From positions 1 through 64,000 of the forward strand of contig JAJIRX010000214.1 in assembly GCA_023853785.1 (NCBI GenBank): a stretch of DNA of 64,000 bases, written 5' to 3'. Origin of the DNA: Psilocybe azurescens (Eukaryota > Basidiomycota > Agaricomycetes > Agaricales > Agrocybaceae). Position numbers and translations under genes: made by a program. Shown here piece by piece: positions 23,054-34,117 of the stretch (position 1 is its first letter; each line of letters begins with the position of its first letter). The notes under the pieces are model-generated. The model was not told the origin of the DNA. It did not search any database and saw nothing but the letters and a program-made list of their open reading frames with translations.

Positions 23054-26000
23054 GTCACGGCCTGTGTCAAGGAGTGAATTTCCTGACACATGCACTTGTT
23101 TTAATGAATACTGTATTCTTCGGCTTCAACAGGATAATTTGGTATGAAATTTTAATATGTAGTACCTATGACCTCTCTGGATAGACAAGTCTAATAATTT
23201 TAAAAATCTGAGAGAGATCATGCTTTAATTTCACATGGGACAGCGATCAAATGATGCACTACACGGAATTTGAATTATTTATGATCTAATGTGTCACATG
23301 GCCTGAAAGAGACTCACTGAAAAGCCAATTATCTTATGCTTGTCACAGTGTCAAGTGAGGGCCTAAAATTCTCATGTGAGGTACAGTGTCAAGTGGGCCC
23401 ATCCCTGATACACCAAACACTGGCCCTGTGGGAAATTTTTTGATTTCGGCAGCCGGTTTGCAGCAAATTTGGCACTGGCTACCGCCATTCTAATGACTAT
23501 TCCATGGGATATTTTCATCCCTATTTTGATACTTTTACCATGGTTGGTTTACTAATCTAGATTCAATTGTAGGGAAAATTGGGGGAAGAAATAGAGCCAG
23601 AGGTCCACTGCAATTTATCCAGTTTCCTGGCTTCATGGACTCCGCAATTAAGCATTGAAGAACAGTATGGCCTCCGCTTTCGCAGAATTTTTAAATTGCA
23701 TTCAATACATATTTTTCATGCAGCTCCATTCTTTCAATAATAAATGTTCATTTAAAAATGCGGTAACTAAGTAGTAAAATACATACAAAATTCATCTGTT
23801 TCACTAGCTGTATGGCCTCCGCTATCAGCCATTGAAGCACAGAATGGCCTCCACTTCTGCAGAATTTTTAAATACATTCAACACATATTTCGTATGCAGC
23901 TCCAATCTGTCAAGAATAAATGTTCATTCAAAATGCGGTAAATAAGTAGTAAAGTAGGTATGGAATTCATCTGTTTCACTAGCTGTACGCACTCCGCCAG
24001 CAACCATTGAAGAACAGTATGGCCTCCGCTTCTGCAGACTTTTCAATTGCATTTAAAACATATATCATACATATGCAACTTCATTGTGTCGCAAGTGAAT
24101 GTGCATGTTAAAAATACAGTGTACAAGTTACAAAATAAATACACACTCTATGCAGTTTCTTAGATGTATGGACTCCGACATCATGCATTGAAGAGCAGTA
24201 CGGCCTCCGCTTCAGCTGAATTTTTAATTACATTCAATCAATATTATCAATTTTTTAAATTGATACAAGAATGTTACCTCATCAGTGGCCAGATCAGTCA
24301 TTTTGTTTGTATTCCTAGTATGATCAACAGAGGCAGCCTCCGCTTGACTGTCAAAAACCCATATGCTCCTACCCCATTGGCCTCTAGGTGTCATTGGAGA
24401 CCTTAAATCAATCTTGGAACATATCCTGTTGAACTAATGTTCTTCTTTACATTGTACAGGCACTTAATCATATCTTTTGTTGAGGTGTATCATAATCATA
24501 AAGTTCAGGTGTTGCATATCCATTTATTGGCTGTACGGATAAGCTTGATAAAAACATCATTAGAAAGCTCCAGATACTTCGATTCCAAAGCATCTTTTAC
24601 AGACAATTCCAAGGATGGTAAAGATATTTATTGTCAGAATATGGTAGCCCATGGTGATTTCGGGCTCCCTGTGGAACATGTAATCAAGATTCCTAAGTTA
24701 TTACAGCTCATATAGCTCCATAACCGTGAAGGCATAATCAGCAAGCACTCCAGAGTAAATTCTAATGAAATATTTAGATGTAAGAAGTTGTTTGCAAAAT
24801 GGGATTGAAAGTCGCTAGAATGTGGTGTTATGAACCATTGCAAACCTTGGTTGACCTCTGGCCAAAAGGTGCTTTTTAACATTTGCCCAAACAATTTTTT
24901 AAGTCGAATATATCAAAGGAGATATTATTCTGTCACTATCTATCTCGGTTTTGGAGTCATAGAGTGCCCACAAGAAGTATAATATTTGCTTTACAACTCT
25001 CAAGTTGAGCTTGAGTCAGTGTGCCGCACTTTGCCAATTTAGGCAATAACAAGTATATGAAAACAATGTAATAATTTTCTATTAGCTCTGATCTACACAC
25101 TACAAAAATCTTCAGAAATATGCTGACGCAGGTTGTATGGTCTCAGAATAATTCTTATTTCAGAAGACTTAAAGAGAAAAATGAAGTGCAATCAAAGGTT
25201 TGACCATGTATTTGGTATTGTACAGTATTAATTAAGATTAGATTGACACCTTGCCATTAAAAAAGAGTGGTGGTCAATGTCAGAGAAAAAACGGGACTGC
25301 CGAGATTATAAAAGAGCTGTTTATGATAAAATATATAAGCCCATACATGTGTTTTTCCAAGTGGGCGGGAAAATGGGAGCCAAGGGATGATACTGTATGT
25401 TGCTCTCCTCAATCTACAACTCAAATATTCTGTCTATGGAAAGATTGCATATATTTTTGAATCAATGGTAATTGAATTATACAAAAGCGGAGGCCATTTG
25501 GTGCTTAAATGAATGATGGCAGACGCCGTACAGCTAGCAAATCAGATAGATTCTATACCCATTTTAATACCTATCTGCCACATTGTTGCATGAACATTTA
25601 TTCTAGAGAGATTGGAGCTGCATATGAAATATGTATTGATTGTATTTAAAAATTCTGCAGAAGCAGGGGCCATACTGCACTTCAATGGCTGATAGCGGAG
25701 GCCATACAGCTAGGGTAACAGATAAATTCAATGACTTTATCACTACCTATTGACAGAATTTTTGATTGAACATTTATTCTTGACAGATTGGAGCTGCATA
25801 TAAAACATGTGTTGAATGTATTTAAAAATTCTGCAGAAGCGGAAGCCATACTGTTCTTCAATGGCTGATAGCAGAGGCCATACAGCTAGTGAAACAGATG
25901 AATTCCATTCCTATTTTACTAGTTATTTACCGCATTTTTAAATGAACATTCATTCTTGACAGACTGGAGCTGCATAAGAAATATGTATTGAATGTATTTA

Positions 26001-26794
26001 AAAATTCGGCAGAAGCGGAGGCCATACTGTTCTTCAATGGCTGCTGGCGGAGGCCGTACAGCTAGTGAAAAAGATGAATTCCATACCTATTTAACTACCT
26101 ATTTACCGCATTTTTGAATGAACATTCATTCTTGACAGAATGGAGCTGCATGCAAAATATGTGTTGAATGTATTTAAAAATTCTGCAGAAGTGGAGGCCA
26201 TTCTGTGCTTCAATGGCTGATAGCGGAGGCCATACAGCTAGTGAAACAGATGAATTTTGTATGTATTTTACTACTTAGTTACCGCATTTTTAAATGAACA
26301 TTTATTATTGAAAGAATGGAGCTGCATGAAAAATATGTATTGAATGCAATTTAAAAATTCTGCGAAAGCGGAGGCCATACTGTTCTTCAATGCTTAATTG
26401 CGGAGTCCATGAAGCCAGGAAACTGGATAAATTGCAGTGGACCTCTGGCTCTATTTCTTCCCCCAATTTTCCCTACAATTGAATCTAGATTAGTAAACCA
26501 ACCATGGTAAAAGTATCAAAATAGGGATGAAAATATCCCATGGAATAGTCATTAGAATGGCGGTAGCCAGTGCCAAATTTGCTGCAAACCGGCTGCCGAA
26601 ATCAAAAATTTCCCCACAGGGCCAGTGTTTGGTGTATCAGGGATGGGCCCACTTGACACTGTACCTCACATGAGAATTTTAGGCCCTCACTTGACACCGT
26701 GACAAGCACAAGATAATTGGCTTTTCAGTGAGTCTCTTTCAGGCCGTGTGACACATTAGATCATAAATAATTCAAATTCCGTATGGTACATCAT

Positions 26795-29700
26795 GGGAAC
26801 GGCCGTGGCGTCTGTGCCGCGTCCGTGCCTCGTCCGTACAGTTTTGCACGGACAGCACAGACTTTGCACGGACATCGCACAGACATTGGTATAGTTGGTT
26901 CTGAAAATTTGTTCTCCAATTTTTGTTTATTTTTAAATAGAAGTGTTGGTAGACTCAGAGGTGTAGTGAAGAGGGCAGAGAGCTTTGCTAATGTTCAGAA
27001 GTTTGATTTTATTATGCTCCAGTACCTGTATTGTACATCAATGTTTACCATCAATTAAGCAAGAATCGCTAAGACCAAGTCCATGTGTTCTGCGGTTAGA
27101 TAGTCATTGAGAGGGTATTCGAGCAAGTGTACCTTGAGAGTGCATCTGCACCCAGGATAAAAGCATTTCGTAACGGAATTTAGTGGGTCAATCAAAGGAA
27201 TAAAATGAGTTGTATAAGCAGCATTGAATTTGGTATGAATTTAGATCTTAGCGTGCGGTTATAAGTCTTTGGGTTCAGTGGGTGCAAAAATTGGATAGGT
27301 TAAACCATCTAAATAGCACTGGATAAGGTAGGAGAGTTTTCATTTCACCTTAACATGGACTAAGCAGCACAACGTCATGAATTGTGAGAGGAAAGAAATT
27401 CGAGCCAAGAATATTTTGGAAGGTACATGGACTTATGCAGACATAGATATCTTCAACACGGACAGCCATGCAGGTACGCACAGAAATATAGAAAAAGAAA
27501 ATAACTGCACAGGCTGCACGGACGCCAGCATGGACAAGCAAGACCCGGGGCAGACCTGCACGGACTGGCACAGATCAGCTTGTACATTGCACAGACGGGT
27601 TTTTAAGAGCATGTCAGAAGATTGCATAAAACCAATTACTTTCCAGCAGCGGAAGTTGACTGCGTGAAATGGACAGACTCCGCGCTGGGGGCAGGGGCCG
27701 TATCAAAAATGCAACATAAAGCGCCCATCCGTGTAATTAGTTCAACACCCACCCGTTTGTAACATTCAGAGCCAGTACGACAGCCTGAGAATAAAATTGA
27801 AATAAGGGTATGATTGTGCAGCTGACATATCAGATTGTACGCACCAACTGTCAGCATTTGGGTAACAGATAGTACCAGATTATAATGATTGTGCCTTCAC
27901 ACCTTCCAACAAGACGAGCAAATGACGATGGTATTTAGATACCACCCTTATAACACTCTGGTTAATATATTGTACTAACGATTGTACCCAGATACAATCC
28001 CGGCTTTCTACGAGTGTATCTGGGTACTACTTCGGGCAAAGGGTACCTACCTATTAACCGTCAAAAAAGGTACAAAAGATCGCCGGAGATAAGCAAGATT
28101 GCAACACAAAGCGACCCATAATTTCTATACATCGCACTGTGGTACTACGACATAGTTTCCATACACATTATCTACTCAATCAAGAGGCCAATAGCAGTGC
28201 GACATACCGTCCGCAAGAGGATCCAGTGTAACGAGTTCAAAAGACATGTATTTCGTACTTCACACCACAAGTAGACAGCCTAAAAATATGCGAAAAGGAT
28301 CGATAAAAGAGGAGATTAATACGAGAAAAACGCAAAAAACCCGCCGCTATTCTATTGACTCACCGAGGAGATATCGTAGAAAAAGTGCTAAAAACACGGA
28401 ATTAATCGAGCTACATCAAGTTTCAAACTTAAATACTTTAATGTGATCAGCTGAGATCTGTGTTTTTGTCACTGTTTCTATGACATCTGCTCAGTGAGAG
28501 GATTAAATTGCAGCGGATCTTTGCGCTATACTCACATTATTCTCTCCTTTTCGTCGACTCCTTCGCATATTTTTAGCCCCATTACTCGCGAGATTATATA
28601 CAAAATACATGTCTTTTGAACTCCTTACACCAAATCCTTTCCGGGACGGTATGTGGTGCTGCTACTGGCTTTTAACTGAGTAGATTGCATTTATGGACTT
28701 TATATATCTATACCACAGTGCTGGATATGGAAATTACAGGCCGCTTTGTCGGTTTTTAAGGGGATGACAGCACTGCTCATGTTGACAGTTACGAGTGCCA
28801 ATCAAGGCGCTGGGATTTTAGTCCTCTGTTCATCGCCTCAAGCATAAGGGAAGTCCATATATGAAGAAATATAAGAGATAATCTCCTTGAATCATCCACA
28901 GCATGTATGTCTGTCAATTTACTAATTCACCTCTCATGGATTTGGAACGTGCAAAGTTGTGATGATCAACTAATTATCTTAATTTATTTACCACACAGGG
29001 TTCGTTTGACATGCCAAATCAATCATCAGCAATCTGGAGGGTAGGTAATTCGTCATCCTTTACTGCTATATTGAGAGTCTTACCACCTACTCCCACCGTA
29101 CTCCCCTGGCTCAATTTTTAGCACATGGACTTTGGTTATCATATAAAAAATTATCACGTTAATTGGACGCTCTACTAGCCACCAGGACTGAACATGAGCA
29201 TGTTCTTCCCCTCTCCTTACTACTGTGTCTAGTATAATGCACGTAAACGGTATTGGGCTCGGTCCCATACAGTAACATTCTATCAAATAAAAATATTTGA
29301 TTCATTATAACCAAAAATTCCAATGTTGCTGCCCAGAAATCTCGGGATACGTGTCCTCGCCGTTGGGCACGGCGAACGCAACAGTTGCCAGCAACCCGTA
29401 ACGTGCTGCCATAAGTAGATGACATGGTGATTTGCACGTCGGGTGAGTCCCTGAGTGCAACATCATGGGCCAAGTTACCCAACACGGAATATTTCCATAG
29501 ACAAATAAGCTTCCTGGATGACGCCCGGCGTATGTATTGCGATCTTGTTTATCTCCGGCGATCTTTTGTACTTTTTTGACGGTTAATAGGTGGGTAGCAT
29601 GTTGCCCAAGATAGTACCCAGATACACTCATAAAATGCCGGGATTGTATCTGGGTACAATCATGAAAATCACTACCATCATACCCCTATTAATGAATTAA

Positions 29701-31045
29701 ACAGCTTGGATTGTGTTGGAGCATGATCGTTAGCATAATATATTAATCGGGTGTGAAGATTGTAGCTAGGTACACTCGCATCAAGTTAGGATTGTGTCTG
29801 AACGTAATTCCAAATTTATTACGATCGTATTCTTATTAATGAATTAATGAGCCTGGATTGTGTTGGAGCACAATCATTAGCATAATATATTAATCCAGGT
29901 GTGAAGATTGTAGCTAGATACACTCACAAGAAGCTGGAATTGTGTCCAAGTACAATCCCGAATTTATTACTATCGTATCCTTGATAGTAAATTAATAAAA
30001 TTGTGTCCAGGTATGACTGTTGGTGAAATGTATCAATCGGGATGCAAGGATAGCTTCCAGATACAATTCTAAATCACTCGTTTCGTTGGAACGTGCCGAG
30101 GGACAACTCTTACAATCCGAACACTGAGATCATATGCAAACACAATTGTATAGAGCGTTTGGAGTTACAATCATGTTGACTAGGTTAGGGACCATATGGG
30201 ACTACAGCCATTACCATGGTAGTCTTCACGGCGAGTTTCATGGATGTATTCAACAATTAATGGCCCCAAAGCCGTGTCTTTATTAAAAAGTTGGAAGAGC
30301 GAACAAACTACTCAAGGGCTCATGCTGAAAGCATTCTATGGCTGAATTAATTAAGTGTCTAGTTTATGCAAAGAGGGAGGGATTTGGGACAGAACTACAT
30401 AGGGTATCTGCGTTGAGATGACAAATCGAATGTAACAAACGGGTGGGTGCTCATTTACTTAGACGGGTGTGTACGTTATGTTGCTTTTTGGACCTGGGCC
30501 ACATCCGCCGCGCTGATTTCCTCTTCGTCGATCATAAACCGTATGATGTCATTAGCCCTAATAAAAGGGCGTCCAGCCTCCGAGAAATACTGTGTTAGTT
30601 GAGAGGGTCTTCATTCAACTGCGCACCGAGTCAATTAAATTCCCATGCACCACCCTTAAGTTACCGACCACATTCCCCCAAGTACCTCGCTGAGAAAATA
30701 TGTTTCCTGTCAACGCCCGTTCGTTCCCTCTTGCTTTCCGATATTTCAATTCTTATTGTCTTCATTAACTCGTTAGATGCCTTCCTGTACTGTTTCTTCC
30801 CACCCTTATTCACTTCGCTCACCCCTTGTACCACGACTATCGCTATTGTTTATTACTGACTCATTCTACAAACTTAGTTGGCACAAATACCTATGTTTTG
30901 TACCTTGGAATGATAGTAAAATATCCACATTTCACTCACTTATTACTTGATCTACCTCCGGAGCCAGTTGCAAGGGCGTGCACGGACGACTTTGCACGGA
31001 CCTTGAACACTCTGCACGGACGTGCCACAGCTTTTTCCTGTGCCC
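26795..31045. mobile_element. Element X: hAT-like non-autonomous element inserted in the foldback tip, carrying element Y
   Basis: It is flanked by the direct repeat GTACATCAT (26786-26794 and 31046-31054). Removing the interval restores the foldback terminal repeat, which fixes the insertion site to within a base. The 8-9 bp duplication fits hAT-type integration. Ends are weakly inverted (GGGAACGGCC against GGGCACAGG). Many copies of CACGGAC/GTCCGTG cluster near the left end (26820-26885), internally (27460-27600) and near the right end (30975-31025), like subterminal transposase-binding motifs. X without Y is about 1.4 kb and has no credible coding region. Confidence 0.7.
27688..30507. mobile_element. 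Element Y: long-armed inverted-repeat element nested in X
   Basis: Inverted ends meet at 27688 and 30507. TCAAAAATGCAACATAA (27702-27718) faces a near-complement around 30473-30490, and CACCCACCCGTTTG (27750-27763) faces CAAACGGGTGGGTG (30438-30451). Inner arms pair again: 27975-28105 against 29541-29665, and 28201-28262 against 28596-28655. The flanks are CCGCGCTG at 27680-27687 and again at 30508-30515, an exact 8-bp duplication consistent with a hAT-like element. The right arm is lengthened by repeats of about 150 bp (29685-30060) with CATAATATATTAATC. No transposase is visible. Confidence 0.7.
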
Positions 31046-31073
31046 GTACATCATTTGATCACTGTCCCATGTG

Positions 31074-32559
31074 GTTAGTTTGCTTTTCATTGAAGCTATT
31101 CGAGTTTTCAATGTTGGATCTCTGATTTCGTTCGCGCATGCCACTGATTATTTTCAATTTGTTGTGCAATTTCATACACGGTAGCCACTGAGATGACTTC
31201 ATCCCAAATATTCTGTTCGTAATCTAAACCCTCTTTCCATAATGCGGACTGCAATTCTGGCTTAAGGCCATTCCACAGATAATCTACTCGCTGTGCCGAA
31301 GTAGATTTACCAATTATTCGGAACAAAATCATAAGCTCAGCTGCATACTAAGCCACGGTCATATTACCTTGTGAGAAACTTTCAAGCTTCTTGCGTTGCC
31401 TGAGTTGATAATCCGGTGGGATGCATTAATTGTACAATTCTGTGAAGAACATTTGGAGGTCCCAGTGATCTACAGAGATAGATACCATTGTTGAATAGAA
31501 CTTGTACGCTTTTCCGCTTTCCGGACAAATAATCTGCGCATTTAACAACTTGATCTCGAGGCGGCAAGCCGCTTCCTTGCAGAACCTCTCACATTGTGTA
31601 ATATATTTGTAGAATTTCATAAAGTCAGCATCGTCGTGATATTTATCAGGGCGATGTCGGCGGCAGTAGCTTGTAGCGAGTGGCTTTGGTCGTTTTCCTT
31701 CAATGTCCAAAGGTCCGATCTGATGGGGCGCCCTAAATTGGCATCCATGTTCGTCCTCGGTTTATGGAAGAATTGCCCCAGCAAACTTTCTGGGGGCAAT
31801 TGATTGCTTGGGCAAATCGTTTCCTATTTCCTTGCCTGTACATACTGTCGTGTTGCGTGCGAGATTAATTCCTCTACATCATGAGACATGGGAGTACTTG
31901 ACATCCCACAACGTTGCGCATACTTGGAATGCTCATTAACTTGTCTCTTATTTAAATAAGCATTTTCAGCGTTTAAGTATTGTAGTCTGAACTCCTGGAG
32001 ACGTCTGAGTTCTTTGTCGTCATTGTCTTCCGGTTCATAGGTTGGTTCGGGTTGGTAATGAATGTGTCTTCCTGTGTGTGAATCTTGAATTCTTGCTCGA
32101 TTGCACACTGCACATCCGGATTTAATTCATTTTCTGGGATATCAAGGCTTCCCTGTTCCTAGGGTCAACACCTTTACTTTTAGATGAAGAACCAGCCTCA
32201 TGTTCTGTCCTTTCCTGAGTATCTGAAGCTCTATTAGCTTCGCTTGATTTCGCATTTCTGCTATTTGATTCAAAGGCTTGCTCTAATTTAGTCAATCTAT
32301 TCATGAAGGAATTTATTAAATTCCTAGTCTCAACCATAACTGATTGTGCATCTTGCACAGGATTATCAGAAAAAGTATTACTTCGCATTTCTGACATGCT
32401 ATGGTTTTTATTATTGCCCTTCAAGCTAGCACTACGTCGAACACGCCTAGCTGCAGCGGCTGTGTCCCTGACCTGACGGTTTTCTTCACCGTGGTCATCA
32501 TTTTCCATATTTAAACTCTCGCGGCGGTCACTCCGACCACGCACGTCTAAGAACACCAC
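31074..32559 (-). pseudogene. Decayed retrotransposon gag gene (LTR-retrotransposon, gypsy-like)
   Basis: Minus-strand fragments in shifting frames make up a capsid-like protein. A charged N-terminal region (RVRRSASLKGN, 32122-32559) is followed by a glutamate/arginine-rich helix (KELRRLQEFRLQYLNAENAY, near 31950-32030) and the capsid-type core: ADFMKFYKYITQCERFC, HWDLQMFFTELYN, LRQRKKLESFSQGNMTVA, then a stop, and YAAELMILFRIIG ... RVDYLWNGLKPELQSALW (31230-31350). The last motif is typical of the end of Ty3/gypsy Gag capsids. No zinc knuckle, protease or pol follows, because the foldback element begins at 31073. Sequence and layout differ from the gag at 60-63 kb, so this is another family. 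The 5' side abuts array B directly. Confidence 0.7.
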
Positions 32560-33900
32560 CTAATTCTTGCTGTACCTCGCTCACCATGGATCAGTATTAT
32601 GTGAAAGTTGGCATATGCATTTTAGACTACCTAAATACAGTGTATATGTTGAAATAATAATTGTCCGGTGCTTTGTTGCTAATAGGATAGCCATATAAGT
32701 GGACACTGACCGTGTAAAAGTCTAAGAACACCACCTAATTCTTGCTATACCTCGCTCACCATGGATCAGTATTATGTGAAAGTTGGCATATGCATTGTAG
32801 ACTACCTAAATACAGTGTATATGTAATAATAATAATTTTCCGATGCTTTGTTGCTAATAGGATAGCCATATAAGTGGACACTGACCGTGTGAAAAGTCTA
32901 AGAACACCACCTAATTCTTGCTATACCTCGCTCACCATGGATCAGTATTATGTGAAAGTTGGCATATGCATTTTAGACTACCTAAATACAGTGTATATGT
33001 TGAAATAATAATTGTCCGGTGCTTTGTTGCTAATAGGATAGCCATATAAGTGGACACTGACCGTGTAAAAAGTCTAAGAACACCACCTAATTCTTGCTAT
33101 ACCTCGCTCACCATGGATCAGTATTATGTGAAAGTTGGCATATGCATTTTAGACTACCTAAATACAGTGTATATGTAATAATAATAATTTTCCGATGCTT
33201 TGTTGCTAATAGGATAGCCATATAAGTGGACACTGACCGTGTGAAAAGTCTAAGAACACCACCTAATTCTTGCTATACCTCGCTCACCATGGATCAGTAT
33301 TATGTGAAAGTTGGCATATGCATTTTATACTACCTAAATACAGTGTATATGTTGAAATAATAATTGTCCGGTGCTTTGTTGCTAATAGGGTAGCCATATA
33401 AGTGGACACTGACCGTGTGAAAAGTCTGAGAGCACCGTCTAATTCTTGCTGTACCTTGCTCACCATGGATCAGTATTATCTGAGAGTTGGCATATACATT
33501 ACAGTCTACCCAAATACAGTGTATATGTAAAAATAATGATTGTCCGGTGCTTTTTTACTAATAGGATAGCCATATAGGTGGAAACTGACCGTGTGATAAA
33601 TTTGAGAACACCATCTAATTCTTGTTGCACCTAGCTCACCATGGATCAGTATTATCCGAGAGTCGGAATATACATTTTATACTGTCTAAATACAGTGTAT
33701 ATGTAGAAATAATAATTATCCGGTGCTTTTTTGCTGGTAGGATGGCCAGATGGTGGTTATCGACTGTGTGAAAAGTCCATAGATCCTATCTAATTTTTGC
33801 TGTATCTCACTCACCATGGACCAATATTACCTGGAAACCAACATATATATTATAGACCACTATTATGCTGTGTTCATGCAAAAAAAACAATTGTTCAGTC
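32550..33900 (-). repeat. Tandem array B: inverse copy of the array A satellite, dimeric pattern
   Basis: ACCATGGATCAGTATTAT recurs near 32583, 32758, 32933, 33110, 33287, 33464, 33640 and 33811 (the last diverged), a period of about 176 bp and about eight units. The units are the reverse complement of array A with moderate divergence. Consecutive units alternate between GTTGAAATAATAATTGTCC and GTAATAATAATAATTTTCC, so a dimer of about 353 bp is the real repeat for the first five units. Units decay towards 33900. Reading frames inside are repeat artefacts. Confidence 0.95.
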
Positions 33901-34117
33901 CTTTGTTGGAGACAAACTATATTTTCTTTTTGTATGGCCATGTTGGGCAGGGCATTGATTGGAAACCAGGTTCCGGGCACATGGTGCAAAAAGCGTGTGA
34001 GCACTGTGTGTGCAGGCTGTAGTTACATTGATAACCACTGATATCCATCGATTAACTGTTCCTTGTCCCTCATACAACTTCATTCTGCTGGTTTCCACTC
34101 TCATCTGCCTTTCTGCA

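Larger units (their letters stand above)
20561..23113 (+). mobile_element. Pogo-like (Tc1/mariner) DNA transposon, internally deleted, with a nested TIR element
   Basis: Both ends read inward as CAGT(G/A)TT and are flanked by TA dinucleotides (20559-20560 and 23114-23115), the target duplication of Tc1/mariner elements. A subterminal motif CACTCCTTGACACA occurs forward at 20572 and inverted near 23070-23085. The element contains remnants of a CENP-B/pogo-type transposase (21095-22448). The 610-bp element at 22444-23053 lies near its right end, so the pogo element alone is about 1.9 kb, too short for an intact transposase. The exact ends are my reading; the terminal repeats are diverged. Confidence 0.65.
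23232..31073. mobile_element. Foldback-like element with long inverted arms made of tandem subrepeats (split by element X)
   Basis: The left end begins CACATGGGACAGCGATCAAA at 23232. The matching inverted end is found in two pieces: 26445-26794 and, after a 4.25-kb insertion, 31046-31073 (ending CTGTCCCATGTG). Once the insertion is removed the element is about 3.6 kb. Outer arms (23232-23625 against 26445-26794) are nearly identical in inverse. The inner arms consist of tandem units of about 175-190 bp carrying GGCCTCCGC and TTCTGCAGAATTTTTAAA: about four on the left (23625-24260) and about six on the right (25480-26445). The central 1.2 kb (24260-25480) has no recognisable gene. Flanking 8-mers TTTAATTT (23224-23231) and GTTAGTTT (31074-31081) match at 6 of 8 positions, a possible worn target duplication. 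Confidence 0.85.

Noticed and set aside
24164..24715. Small genes in the centre of the foldback element
   Set aside because: Short, AT-rich, partly overlapping the arm subrepeats, with no splice structure or family resemblance.
28246..28446. Basic 66-codon reading frame inside element Y
   Set aside because: It lies within an inverted-repeat arm, has no homologue I recognise and no splice or start context; probably chance.
26795..31045. CACGGAC clusters as telomeric or CpG-island sequence
   Set aside because: The heptamer is not tandem like a telomere repeat and is confined to element X.
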